64,000 nucleotides of DNA from NCBI GenBank assembly GCA_032622095.1, contig CP136066.1, positions 208,034,978 to 208,098,977 on the forward strand, read 5' to 3'. This document shows, one piece after another, positions 10,466 through 21,737 of this stretch (position 1 is its first letter; each line of letters starts with the position of its first letter). The stretch is from Siphonodentalium dalli (Eukaryota; Mollusca; Scaphopoda; Gadilida; Siphonodentaliidae). The notes beneath the pieces are model-generated. The model was not told the DNA's origin and made no database searches. It saw only the letters and a list, made by a program, of their open reading frames with translations. Position numbers and translations under genes: made by a program.

Positions 10466-10998
10466 AAAATTGGCAGGCACGTATGCTGATTTTTTACTTT
10501 CGACCCTTGTTGGGACCCACCCACCCCCACGTCCAATTTTTTTTCCGTTTTTGGTAGTTTTTTTTTCCAACCATTTTTTGACACCCACCCCCCTTTTAAC
10601 ACTAAAACAGAGATTTGCTGGGGGAAATTCACTGTAAACAGCTGTATATGAATTTCTGTGCATACTATTAGTCATGTATGTTAACATTGACATGTAAATA
10701 GGTACAAGTCATTTTGGGGTCATTCGGTCAAAAATAACATGGCTGCCAGCAGCCATCTTGGATTTCAAAATTCAATCCATTAGCTGGGCTACAGTCTATA
10801 CTGTTTGTCTGATCATCATGAAATTTGTCATTTATGTTAATATTGACATATAGATGTGTTTTAAGCGAAACTCATTGCAAAAACAGTCAAAAATACTTGC
10901 AGGACAAATATTTTTGAGTTGCGGAAATTGTTTTGAGTTGCGGAAATTATTTTTTTTTCCACCCCCCCCCCCCTGCTTATTATAGTTAATAGGTTAAA
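10466..10998. other. low-complexity stretch, no gene seen
   Basis: Runs of T, C and CCACCC alternate here, including poly-C at about 10961-10973. Open frames on both strands arise from low complexity and overlap each other. Confidence 0.5.
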
Positions 10999-11229
10999 GA
11001 TGCATTATCCGAATTAACGCTCCCAAATTGCTACTTCTTTGGCTTGGGGGGGGGGTAAAAAATATGTCATTCGAGTCGAGGAACACACCCATCAAAGCTC
11101 AGAGTAATCAGATATCGATTTTTGAAGTTTGTTATTTCTCGAGATTGTGGCCCAGAAAAAGTTCGTCAAACGGATGGTCTCGAATAAAATTGCGGATGGA
11201 GATGGATAGCTCTAAAACCAAGTGGTAAT
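10999..11229. repeat. left half of the TTAAAGGTACTCAA foldback family
   Basis: Shares with 21738-21975 the order CTTTGGCTTSGGGGG, GATTCGAGTCGAGGAAC, CATCAAAGCTCAGAG, GATATCGATTTTTGAAG and GATGGATAGCTCTAAAA. Only one arm is present. Confidence 0.7.
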
Positions 11230-11859
11230 ACGACAACATTTCTTGATACTCAAGTTATAATACGGCCATATTTCGTTGAAATGATCTTGAAAATGTTGAT
11301 AAATAGTTGAGAGTGGTTAGCATTATTTTGTTGCAATTAATCGATTCTGATAACTAAAGCGTATGTTGTAATTTCCAACCCAAGGTGTCGGTAGAAATAT
11401 ATATAGGGTGTTTCTCGTTCGGGGGGGGGGGCATTAAATGTGGACACCCTCTCCAACGATGATCCTCCAGTCACGTCCCCAAATAAAATCATGGTTTATT
11501 TATTATCGGTGTGACTTGTAATGTGAACGTATCACCATATCGTATACATAATAATACTACGAGACTCCACGTTTCTATGCTGATGTCGATAATTAGCGTT
11601 TATCAACTTCGCAGAGAGAAACAATATATGCATGCCCTATCGAATTCATAGGCCTGGTCCAATGCGTCAATATAGTGTTACTGATATGTTACTGATTGCT
11701 TTTAAGTTATACCAAACTGCACAAACAACATACGTATCATAACCACATAATTCTGGCAGCGTGCAGGTCGTGCATAAGTTATTCAGAGACGCCCTTCAAG
11801 GTAAGTTTATATTTAAACCGCTTATTTAAACCCACACATAACGTACACAGAAGATCTCT
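11230..11859. other. no gene seen; poly-G run
   Basis: AT-rich sequence with a run of G at about 11422-11431. Frames on both strands near 11700-12010 overlap and run into the duplicated block, so neither is called. Confidence 0.4.
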
Positions 11860-12325
11860 AATGAGTCGCAATTCTATACGAAATTTATTGACCGAGTGCA
11901 TGCACGAAATTCGATTCGAGACGATCTTTAGCAGGCTCGAATCTAATTTAGTGGACACGGTTAATACATTTCGTAAATAATTTGATATCCTTTTTATCTC
12001 ACATTTTAGCAAGGAAAACGATCTTGAAACGGCTGTGGTTAAAAAAAATTAAAAATTTCCTTATCACAACCAAAGGGGAAGTAAGGGCACACTCAAGACA
12101 AAATATAGTTCCATTTTAAATGTGTCTTTTCATGTTGACAGAATAGTTCAACCACCCTTATCACCCATGTTTATCTCATAGTCATCGTTAAATTATCCAA
12201 CACTAATTGAATCTCCTGCATAATTATATTCTAATTAACATAATAATATAAGCTCTTACGTCACTGTGCGTTCGTCGATAATACACGTGTGTCTTACTAA
12301 GAATATGGGTTTATGGGCTAAGGTA
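11860..12325. repeat. block duplicated at 28143-28545
   Basis: The two blocks share, in order, ACGAAATTTATTRA, TACATTTCGTA, TCCTTATCACAACCAAAG, TTCCATTTTAAATGTG, TTCAACCACCCTTAT and AATACACGTGTGTCTTACTA. They end at GGGTTTATGGGCTA. Divergence is moderate, with several indels. Confidence 0.75.
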
Positions 12326-12357
12326 TAAGATAAGTACAAGAGGTACATAATTGAAAT

Positions 12358-12817
12358 CAAGTCTGAGTTTAGTGTGCCTGTCATTTGCAGAATGAGGTCC
12401 CCAGACTGTGAATTTAGTGACGCTATCTCGCATAGCGGGCTAGCATCACTAAATTCACCATCTGGGGGCCCCATTCTGCTTAGGCCTCATCTTCTCTGCA
12501 AAGTTTCTTTATTATCAAATTTCTATAGAGACTTCTTCACTTAGATTTTATTTATTTTTTAGGTTAGTTTCTCTATATCCCCAATTTGGCAGACGACACA
12601 TTGCATAATCGAGGTTCCCAATGGGTGTACATCACAATATTCACCATTTGGGAACTTCAATCTGAGTCTATGTCTCCCATAGCAGATAAGGCCATGCAGA
12701 ATGAGGTCCACAGGGGGTGAATTTAGTGATGCTAGCCCACTCTGCGGGATAGAGTCACTAAATTCACCCTCTGTGGACCTCATTCTGCAAATGACAGGCA
12801 CACTAAACTCAGACTTG
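12358..12817. mobile_element. MITE with about 44-bp terminal inverted repeats
   Basis: The left end CAAGTCTGAGTTTAGTGTGC continues into GTCATTTGCAGAATGAGG. It is mirrored at 12779-12817. Two internal hairpins carry the GAGGTCCCCAGA...TCTGGGG pattern, as in the element at 1029-2866. No coding capacity. Confidence 0.75.
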
Positions 12818-13353
12818 GATAGGTAGATAAATACACGAATACAAACTTACAGGCTTTATATACTATGAAAATAACATGCAAAAGTCTTGACAATTATCTA
12901 TATATAGCTGTTTTAATTTGTTCGCAATGACGTGAGAGAAACGCTCTTTATTCTTACTATATATAGGAATAGAATATCATGACGCGCTTTTATGTTCCGT
13001 ACTGAAGAAAACTCGGGAGACCACTTTTCTAATTTGTAGTATTCCCCGAAAAAGAATTCGGACGACTATTATAATCAGCATGTGTCCGTCCATGCGTCCG
13101 TGTGTGCATCGGCCTGTCTTGTCCGGATGATAACTTCTAAAATATTTTTCAGAATTTGATAATTTTTTTATTTAATTGTATTCCACAACGAGAATACGCA
13201 GATCAAGTTCACAGTTGGGTCCTGTCAGAAAATTTCTGATGGAGTTACGCCCCCTCTGATGGACGGAGTTATACGCCCCTCTTGACATAGAATTCGACGA
13301 ATCTCGATGCTCTACTGACAACTTGAGAAATATTTGACAGAATGTTATGACAC
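12818..13353. repeat. AT-rich spacer, then about 1.5 satellite-like units
   Basis: From about 13090 the motifs GATGATAACTT, TTTGACAGAATG, GATCAAGTTC, GAGTTACGCCCC and GAATTYGACGA recur in the same order as in the tandem array at 20611-21300. The first part (12818-13090) has no recognised feature. Confidence 0.6.
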
Positions 13354-13565
13354 TTAAAGATGCATAATCCGAATTAACGCTCGCAAATTACTATTTCCTT
13401 GGCTTCGGGGGTCACAAATATTTGATTCGAGTGGAGGAACCCACCACAAAGCCCAGAGGTTTCAGATGATACTGTTTAGTGGCCCAGTAAAAGACGACGA
13501 GAAGACGGTCCCCGGACCAAATTGCGGATGAAGATGGATAACTCTAAAATCAAGTGGCTTTTTTG
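13354..13565. repeat. left half of the TTAA foldback family
   Basis: Begins at TTAAAGATGCATAATCCGAA and contains the CTTTGGCTTCGGGGG, GATTCGAGTGGAGGAAC and GATGGATAACTCTAAAATCA blocks of the full element at 21738-22204. The other arm is missing. Confidence 0.7.
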
Positions 13566-14164
13566 TGTCAGACATTTAACAAACCGGCAAAATTTCGTTG
13601 AACAAAATGTTGATAAATAACAGGTTTTGGCAATTTTATACTATAGTTGACACTGTATGCGGTGAGCATTATTTTTGGGCAATTAATCGATTCTGATAAC
13701 TGAAGCAGTATTTCAAAAAATGTTGCTGTTGTTGTTGTTGTAATCTGATGATATTGGGGACCATCGGATCGGGTTGAGTACATTTAATTTGTTATATATG
13801 TTGCCTGTATATGGTTATAAGAAATTCCCGATCAAATTACGCCCGCGTTTTATTTAGAATTTGAGACTGACGATTAATGGACTTTTCCACATAGACAATG
13901 CACTTGTTGTCAAAGTTTGTTTATGGAAATCTGTATAGTATATAATTATATATGTATTTTTATTCCAATTGCTAATATTGTATAGCAAATATCGGAAATT
14001 GTATTTATGTTAATTTAACCAATATGACATACTATATTTGACTGTATGATCCTTAAGATCCGTTAGACACGCGAACTACTAGTATACATGCCTTTCAGCT
14101 TTGTTTCTTGCTCCTGGACGTTGACTGTCCGCCAATGAACTAATTATAACTTATTGATTTTATA
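13566..14164. other. no gene seen upstream of the LINE
   Basis: AT-rich sequence. It may include the 5' UTR of the LINE that follows, but no element start or target duplication could be recognised. Confidence 0.4.
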
Positions 14165-14734
14165 ATGATTCGAGAACAAGAGTGTGTTATATCCACACAT
14201 CGGCGTAGAGTGGCTCTTACGTCATGGAACGCACAAGGATTTGCGAACAAATCTCAAAATACCGAATGCTTGGAACATTTGTGTAAATATGACTTTATTA
14301 CAATTTGTGAGACTTGGCACAAAGATGCATCAGATATACAAATAACAGGATACCGATGTATTGAAAACAGACCGAAATCTGATTCTATTAAAGGAGGGGT
14401 TGCATTTTATTGTCGTACAGAGTACGAGAAATGGATTGAGATAATTAGATAATTAGATAATTATATTATAGCTGTTGAATTTAATGGTGGATTATTCAAT
14501 TTACAATCCAAAATTGTTTTCATATCAGCTTACATTCCGCCCACTAACTCTTCAAGCTGGAAGACAATGGAGGAAAAAGAAAGAATATTCTCTTCTCTTA
14601 AGTTGTTGTTGAATAAATATGGGTTAAATGACATGATTATTTTAAGTGGAGACTTCAATGCGCGCACTGGGAAAATACCAGACTATGTTACAGATGATAA
14701 TGACAGATGTTCCACTACCCGAAAACTATATAAT
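14165..14734 (+). pseudogene. LINE endonuclease, N-terminal part
   Basis: The frame starts near ATG 14165 and contains VALTSWNAQGFANK and FITICETWHKD, the N-terminal motifs of APE-type endonucleases. A TAA at 14450-14452, inside a small AATTAGAT tandem duplication, stops it. The same frame continues after the stop with FISAYIPPTNSSSW and ILSGDFNARTG (the GDFNA catalytic-site motif) and ends at TGA 14732-14734. Around 14706 the reading frame should shift into the next ORF. Two lesions within 300 bp show it is inactive. Confidence 0.85.
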
Positions 14735-17045
14735 TGATACCATATGTCCCCGCGAAAATTTGGACGGACAAATCAACTCATTCGGTAGACAACTTATATC
14801 ACTTTGCAAATCTTCATCTTTGCGCATTGTAAATGGAAGGACAACCGGAGACCTTCTCGGAAACTTCACAAGTTACCAATATAATGGTTGTAGTGTCGTT
14901 GACTATATTCTAATGTCTGAAAGATATCACTCAGATATTACATATTTTTGTGTCAAATCACCGAACAAGTATTCAGATCACAGTCAATTAGCTTTGCATA
15001 TAGAATATACTCCTAAAAATGCACGCGAACAACAAACTAAATTCACTTACGCTAAAGTTCAACATTCTTTGAAATGGACCCCAGAAAGTTCTTACAAAGC
15101 TGAAAAAGCTCTGGGTACTAGGGAAATTCATAATAAGCTAATGCAATTTAGATTAGGTACCTACGAAAACAATGAAAATGGAACTGAGAACGCGATTGAA
15201 AAATTCTCATCAATTTTGACTGACATAAACGGGAAAGCATCGAAACGGATTAATTGTCACAAAACACACCAGAAGAAGAAAAATAGATGGTTTGATAACA
15301 AATGCAAAACCCTCAAAAATGACATGAAAACCATTGCACATGCTATGAAAAAAAATCCATATGACAAATCATTGGTAAGCAACTTTCATGCAGCAAAAAA
15401 AGCCTATAAAAGAGAAATAAAACATAAACGCAAGTTGTTTCACCAATCGTTACAGGATCAATTAACTTCTCTGGAAACTTGTGACCCGAGTGAATATTGG
15501 AACATTATTAAAAATATAAGAGCGACCAAGCAATCTGACTATGATAGCCTCAACCCCGACTCTGCTGTCGAGTTTTTCAACGGACTATATTGTCGTGAAA
15601 ATACTGATACAACAGTTTATACTTTGAGAACAGATGAGCCATTGATTGCGAATAATCTTAATAATGAAAAAATAACACAAAGCGAAATTATCGCTGCTCT
15701 GCGAGAAATTAAGAACAAAAAATCTCCCGGCATAGATGGTATAAGAAATGAATTACTTAAAACAGTAGTTCCTATTATTATTGAAGATGTCACACGTCTA
15801 TTCAATATTATACTTAAGTCTTCTCATTATCCAAGAAAATGGAGCGAATCAATACTGAAACCAATTTACAAAAAAGGCGATAGGAGTGACCCCAATAATT
15901 ACCGAGTGATTGCTCTGAGTAGTTCAGTAGGGAAATTATATAACAAAATTATAAATAAGAGAATAATGAAATTCTTAGAAGAAAATAATCTGATAAGTGA
16001 AAACCAATTTGGTTTTCGAAAAAACAAGAGCACAATAGATAGTGCTTTCATTTTGAAAACATTAATCGCTACGTACCAAAAACAAACAAAACCACTCTAC
16101 GCAGCGTTTATAGATTTCCGTAAAGCATTTGACTCCATAGATAGGGAAATACTTTTCCAAAAAGTTAACCGCATTGGGATTACTGGTAACCTCTTACACA
16201 CATTAAAGTCCATGTACAATTCGAGTTATTATATGACGCGGACACGGGATGGGGTGGGACCTAAACAATTATCAAATATTGGAGTAAGGCAGGGATGTAC
16301 TGTGTCTCCCACACTATTTAATATTTTTGTAGATGACATATCGGACATTTTTGATCAGTCATGCTCGCCTGTGAATATTGGGAACACGGCCATCAATCAT
16401 CTTCTTTTTGCCGATGACCTTATCTTATTATCTGACTCACAGGACGGCTTACAAAACTGCCTGAATAATTTACAAGTATATGTAAATAACAACAACCTTG
16501 CAATTAATACTGAAAAAAGTAAATGCATGGTATTTCGAAAAAGAAAAACTCTAAAATTTCCCTCGTTCAAGAATGGCAATCTTCCCATTGCACTTGTTGA
16601 TGAGTACACATATTTAGGCATTAGATTCTGTGCTAATGGGTCATTGAGAAAAGCACAAAATGAAGTAAGCAACAAGAGCATGAAGGCACTCTATTCGCTT
16701 GTTAGGTCACTACAACAACACGATATATTCTCAATTAATTTGTGGAACAAACTGTATGATAAACTCATTAAACCCATTACACTATATGGTTGCGAAATAT
16801 GGGCCTCTGATATCAACCTCAACAATATAGATACTGCGCCATGTGAATCGTCTCATCTCAATTTTTACAAACGAGCACTTGGAGTACACAGGAAAGCATC
16901 AAATCACGCGGTACGTGATGAGCTTGGGAGATACCCCGTTGTTTATGAAGCATTATCTCGTGCTGCTAAATATGCGTTAAAAATATCGACTGCAGACAAC
17001 ATTCCCTCGTTCATAAATCAGCCACAATGTCCGATGACCGCATAA
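14646..17045 (+). pseudogene. LINE endonuclease C-terminus plus reverse transcriptase
   Basis: A 799-codon open frame whose true homology begins at about residue 20, after the upstream frameshift. Residues about 80-115 finish the endonuclease (VVDYILMSERYHSD and KYSDHSQLALHI). RT motifs follow: KSPGIDGIRNELLK (about 358), NYRVIALSSSVGKLYNKIIN (about 418), FIDFRKAFDSID (about 488), NIGVRQGCTVSPTLFN (about 544) and the catalytic FADDLILL (about 587). The C-terminal region includes LYGCEIWASD. The frame ends early at 17045 through another frameshift; homology continues in a second frame from 17027. The RT itself is uninterrupted, so decay is fairly recent. Confidence 0.92.
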
Positions 17046-17393
17046 TCCCAAATAAGTGGTCCTTTAACTTTGACATTCCAAAACTCACCGAAATTATTGA
17101 TAAAACTGATCAGTATTTGAAGAAAGTTCAACACACTATTTGTGATAGTTTCAAGGTTGACCATGTGTCGTGTTTCAGAAGAGATATATATAACGATGAA
17201 AAACCATCAGGTAAGAACAAATTGAGGGTGTATAGAGAAATAATAAGTGATTACCGATTGGAGCCATATTTGGACATAGTAAAAAATATCGAAGTAAGAA
17301 AGATCTTCAGCAAATTAATTGCGGATTAGCAATCATACTCTAGAAATTGAAAAAGGGCGCCATAAACAACCGAAGATTCCTGTAGACAAGAGA
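16937..17393 (+). repeat. 457-bp direct repeat, copy 1 (end of LINE ORF2)
   Basis: Base-for-base identical by eye to 18998-19454 (offset 2061). It encodes the end of the RT frame, the frameshifted continuation MSDDRIIPNKWSFNFDI to the stop at 17329, and the start of the zinc-tail region. Both copies carry the same frameshifts, so these predate the duplication. After 17393 the sequence switches to the nested LINE. Confidence 0.95.
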
Positions 17394-18997
17394 GAGAGAT
17401 TGTTTATTCCTCCACACACGGGAGACGTAGTGTACAACGTATATACAATTACATAATCAAAAAATATTAAGAATAATAAGGCGTTACGTATATGTTATCA
17501 GAACAGACACGAATGCATCGTGTGAAATTAGAAGCAATTACTGTACTATATATACGTGTATATATAACGTCAATACTACCCCATATACACATGTATATAT
17601 AATAAATTGCATGGCGATTGCAATCACAGAGGTCATATATCTACAAATTATAATTATACGTCAATGTCTATAATGGCATATAATAAATTAGATATCGATA
17701 TATGGTGGCATTCCATATAATATACAGAGATGCGATGTTATCATTGATATTGTGATATTCGTATACTTTAGTATACTGTAGATAGTAATAATAAAATTGT
17801 ATTGTTACATATGCTATTTTGTTTCCCGACAAATTTGGGATATTAAAGATCAGCAGTATACATGATGCATGAATCAATATAGGAGTCGCCACTCGCAAAC
17901 AATCATATGTAACATAATACACTTATGAACGAGAAGCAGTCTGCGAATAAACTATTTTCATTGGGAATATCTGAGGGATCAAGTCCGCCCAGCGACTGGC
18001 ATCCAAATGCATACATTAGAAATTCATTGCAAGACAATTGATCCATCGTGACAAAGATTGGGATACCGTGGACATTAATAATTCTATACCAGAAGCAGTT
18101 CTTCAGTTGAACTATATGTGGTGAGAAACAATGGAGAAACATGTGTTCAACCTGGTTATGGTACAAATGGCCACAGTGTTTGCAGATAGTATTATTATCA
18201 TATGTCGTGCGGTTGAGAATGTTAGCCATTTGTACCGCTTTCTGTAGATAATTAGGGTTGTGCCAACAGAGCTTCCATCCCCTCCAGGTAGACATATGGC
18301 AAGGTTTTACTCTGCGAAAAAACTCAAGGGAGTCCACTCGTTCAGGTTGATTTGGTTGTGACGTTGTGTGAGACATATTCTGTTTCACAATAGCTTTCCA
18401 ATGTGATTGAATAGGGAAGAATCCTGTTTCAGCGAATGATGTGAGATACTCATATAGGTTGTATTTTGTAAGAATAGGAATAATGTCTCCTGTGAAGCCA
18501 ATTGGAGGGCGTTTAAATATTATATAACCATGTAGATTGAATAGGAAAATGCGGAGAGCGACACGGTGGTTGCATGGTAAATTTATTAAGGTGCCCATGA
18601 ATAAAAGTTTTTTCTTTTCAATTTCGAGTCTGAGTGGATTGACTCCGAGCAGAGACAATGCGATTTCTGTGCTCGCCCTTGTCGGTAGACCTTGAATTGT
18701 TTTGATGCACATGCGGTAAGATCGCTCAAGTTGTAATATGTTGGCTTCTGATAGCCGGTACCACATCTCACAGCCGTAGAGAGCTTTCGGGAGAACCACG
18801 TGTGTAAATATGGTCAGCTGAGAGATCGGCGAAAGACATTTCGTGGTAAATGACCTGCATGCACCGAAAAATGTTTTCCGCATTATCTCACATGACCTAT
18901 CAATGTTCGTTTTACGATCTGATCTGCGGTTTTGTGGTATTCCGAGGTGCACTACACTCTCCACTTCTGCTAAGTTATTCTCACCAAGAATCCACTT
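17394..18997 (-). mobile_element. nested 5'-truncated LINE
   Basis: Read on the minus strand, it starts abruptly in coding sequence at 18997 (WILGENNLAEVESVVHLG) and runs through a C-terminal ORF2 domain and a 3' UTR. It ends at ...AATAAACAATCTCTCTC next to 17393. Abrupt 5' truncation with an intact 3' end is the signature of target-primed reverse transcription. The direct repeats on both sides are 457 bp long, far above the usual LINE target duplication of roughly 7-20 bp. Confidence 0.85.
17903..18997 (-). CDS. C-terminal part of LINE ORF2 (intact frame, 5'-truncated)
   Basis: An uninterrupted frame of about 365 codons from the truncation point to the stop at 17903. It begins after the RT catalytic core, so no FADD box is present. 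Visible motifs are LPKALYGCEMWYRLSE, LPTRASTEIALSLLG and a terminal zinc motif CKHCGHLYHNQVEHMFLHC (C-x2-C-x9-H-x4-C, 18183-18127). These are typical of the C-terminal half of LINE ORF2. There is no stop or frameshift, unlike the host LINE, which argues for recent insertion. The fragment has no start of its own. Confidence 0.8.
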   Translation of the reverse strand, partial: KWILGENNLAEVESVVHLGIPQNRRSDRKTNIDRSCEIMRKTFFGACRSFTTKCLSPISQLTIFTHVVLPKALYGCEMWYRLSEANILQLERSYRMCIKTIQGLPTRASTEIALSLLGVNPLRLEIEKKKLLFMGTLINLPCNHRVALRIFLFNLHGYIIFKRPPIGFTGDIIPILTKYNLYEYLTSFAETGFFPIQSHWKAIVKQNMSHTTSQPNQPERVDSLEFFRRVKPCHMSTWRGWKLCWHNPNYLQKAVQMANILNRTTYDNNTICKHCGHLYHNQVEHMFLHCFSPHIVQLKNCFWYRIINVHGIPIFVTMDQLSCNEFLMYAFGCQSLGGLDPSDIPNENSLFADCFSFISVLCYI

Positions 18998-19454
18998 CGT
19001 TGTTTATGAAGCATTATCTCGTGCTGCTAAATATGCGTTAAAAATATCGACTGCAGACAACATTCCCTCGTTCATAAATCAGCCACAATGTCCGATGACC
19101 GCATAATCCCAAATAAGTGGTCCTTTAACTTTGACATTCCAAAACTCACCGAAATTATTGATAAAACTGATCAGTATTTGAAGAAAGTTCAACACACTAT
19201 TTGTGATAGTTTCAAGGTTGACCATGTGTCGTGTTTCAGAAGAGATATATATAACGATGAAAAACCATCAGGTAAGAACAAATTGAGGGTGTATAGAGAA
19301 ATAATAAGTGATTACCGATTGGAGCCATATTTGGACATAGTAAAAAATATCGAAGTAAGAAAGATCTTCAGCAAATTAATTGCGGATTAGCAATCATACT
19401 CTAGAAATTGAAAAAGGGCGCCATAAACAACCGAAGATTCCTGTAGACAAGAGA
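18998..19454 (+). repeat. 457-bp direct repeat, copy 2
   Basis: Identical partner of 16937-17393. Here the host LINE sequence continues past the repeat (GAGAATATGCAGAAAGTGTG) into the zinc tail, so this copy keeps the original downstream junction, while copy 1 keeps the original upstream junction. Confidence 0.95.
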
Positions 19455-19712
19455 ATATGCAGAAAGTGTGGATTGGAAACGGAAACTGAGGAACATTTTA
19501 TTTTAAAATGTCCTATTTACAAAAGCATTCGTCTCCGTTTCTTTGACGAAATAAATAAAGTAAATCACAAGTTTATTAATATGACTGATGCCCAAAAATT
19601 CATTTTCATACTGCGAAATGACAAAACAGAAACGTGCAATATCATCTGTAACATGGTCCGTCTCTTTTTCCACAAAAGGTCTGAAACACCAGATTTTCAA
19701 CAACAAACATGA
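19380..19712 (+). pseudogene. LINE ORF2 zinc-binding tail
   Basis: A 110-codon frame with LRISNHTLEIEKGRHKQP, then RICRKCGLETETEEHFILKC (C-x2-C-x8-H-x4-C), the conserved end of the host LINE's ORF2. It is out of frame with the preceding segment (stop at 19390) because of a frameshift near 19375. The 3' UTR follows and ends with AATAAACTTATCTTATCT. Confidence 0.85.
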
Positions 19713-19845
19713 TTTTTTTTCCATTTTAATTCTGATTACAATTGTGTATACTTATTGTATCATATATATATTTATTGTTATTAATGTTGTGACATCGGCC
19801 CCGTGTGGGTGTAATTGTCAATAAACTTATCTTATCTCATCAGCA

Positions 19846-20610
19846 ATTGCACTAGCTGAAACAGACTCATGCATGTATATGATTCGTGGAAATTATGATA
19901 TTTTAAAGTTTTATTTAAAAAAAATTATTTATATTTTTTTTTTTTAGAATGAACTCTCATCTAAATTCTTTTCTAAGTTTTTAATTTTAGATTTAGATTT
20001 TTAGATTGAAAACTTAAAAAAAACAAAAATTAATTTAATTTTTTTTTTTTTTTAATTTAATTTTAAAATTTTCAATTTACTTTTTAGATTTTTAGATTGA
20101 AACTTCTTGCTCAAAAATATTTTAATTTTTAAAAACAAATTAATTTTTTTTTTTAACTTGTTTAAAAAATTTAATACAAAAAAAATACGGCCGTTATAAC
20201 ATATGTCAGGGTACCCCGATGCACCACATCAAATTTGGTTGAAATCGGTCAAGGGCTGTGGAAGAAAAATCTCAAACTTACCAGAACAGACAGACAGATC
20301 ACTGAACACACATTCGTTTTGCCATTAAATGTGAAAATTATGACAATTGTCATGCTAAATGAAAAACATTGTTATAATCACGGATAAATTTACAACATCA
20401 TGGCTCAAATATAAATCTCAGTATATTATGATTTTGACAACAAAAAGGTTGTTTGAATATAGCCAATTTAACACGTATGCATGGATATCAAAATTAGGGT
20501 GAAGAAAGATGGCAGCAGAAATTTCAAAGCAGCCATTGGCCGGCTCAGTCGCTGATTGGTCGAAATATCCCCATATAAATATTTGATTGACATCTGTGGA
20601 AAGGTCCATT
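19846..20610. other. A/T low-complexity block and a retroelement tail
   Basis: About 19900-20180 consists of T-rich and A-rich runs with TTTAGATTTTTAGATTGAAA repeats. At 20200-20300 the block GGGTACCCCGATGCACCACA, followed by TTGGTTGAAATCGGTC and an ACAGACAGACAG run, resembles inverted sequence at 49180-49215. It is probably a short retroelement end. No gene is seen to 20610. Confidence 0.5.
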
Positions 20611-21300
20611 ATCTCGATGTCCGAATGATAACTTGAGTACTATTTGACAGAATGCGAAGACACTTGGTGTGTGTATGGTCTTTAATTATATATTAGAAAG
20701 TCGCGATCAAGTTCGAATTTGGGTCCGGTATACGATCATATATCTGAAAGAGTTACGCCCCATTTTGACTTAGAATTTGACGATTATCTCGAATGATAAC
20801 TTGAGAAATATTCGACAGAATGTTATGACACTTAATTGGCATATGATCTGTATATATATGTGAGAAAGGCGTAATCAAGTTCGAATTTTGATCAGGTACG
20901 ATCAATTCTAACAGAGTTAGACTTTTGATTTAGAATTTGAAGATTAATTATCTCGATGTCCTAATTATTTGACAGAATGCTGTGAACTTGGTGTGTGTGG
21001 TCTTCATATGAGAAAATCGCAACTAAGTTCGGATTTTGGTCGGTACGATCAATTCTGACGGAGTTACGCCCCCTTTTGATTTATAATTTGACGATTATCT
21101 CGATGTCCGAATGATAACTTGACAATTATTTGACAGAATGTGAGGAAGTCGCGATCTAGTTCGCATTAGGGTCCGATGTACGATCAATATTGACGGCGTT
21201 ATGCCCCGTTTTGACTTAGAATTTGACGGTTAATGATCTCGATTCCGAATTATCCTCTGTAACTTGATTAATATTTGAAAGAATGTTATAAAACTTTGTA
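20611..21300. repeat. satellite-like array, about five units of 140-175 bp
   Basis: Units start at ATCTCGATGTCCGAATGATA (20611) and related sequences at about 20785, 20949, 21096 and 21235. Each carries TTTGACAGAATG, then AGTTCGRATTTKGGTC, then GAGTTACGCCCC and TTAGAATTTGACGATTA. The spacing shrinks along the array through internal deletions. Related units lie at 13090-13353. Confidence 0.8.
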
Positions 21301-21737
21301 ATCGATTCGTCATACAGAATATAAATATAAATATAAATTTTGCCTGCATGAGTCGGGTTTTTGTTTAATTCATGCTATTATTGTACATTATATTATATGT
21401 CATATGTTTGCAACTGCCCATTGAGGTGTTATTGCAATAAAATCCACCCTACCCCTCTCTATACTATGCATATAAAGCCCATCAGATAAACCACGCCTCT
21501 ATCCGTCTACAAGACATATAAAGCATCCTCTACTAGACAGATAAGTTTCAAGTAGAATCATCCAAATTCACATGACTGCTATACTCGTACACTTCAGTTT
21601 TAGATTTGAACGTTACGCGAATCATATAGATTTTATTAGAAATTACACCATGCTATGATATTTTTCCGGAATAATTTAGAAATTATAAAGCGGACTATTT
21701 CGCGGTGCAGTCGCATGAATACAAAACTGTTTCATAA

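Larger units (their letters stand above)
14165..19845 (+). mobile_element. decayed LINE (APE endonuclease, RT, zinc tail) split by a nested LINE
   Basis: The coding order is AP-like endonuclease (14165 to about 15010), reverse transcriptase (about 15700-16550), a C-terminal domain, and a zinc-binding tail (about 19450-19560). It ends at a 3' UTR with TGTCAATAAACTTATCTTAT near 19818-19837. It is interrupted by the minus-strand LINE at 17394-18997, whose flanks 16937-17393 and 18998-19454 are identical. At least one stop and three frameshifts make it non-functional. The clade is not certain; the architecture fits the jockey/CR1 group broadly. Confidence 0.9.
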
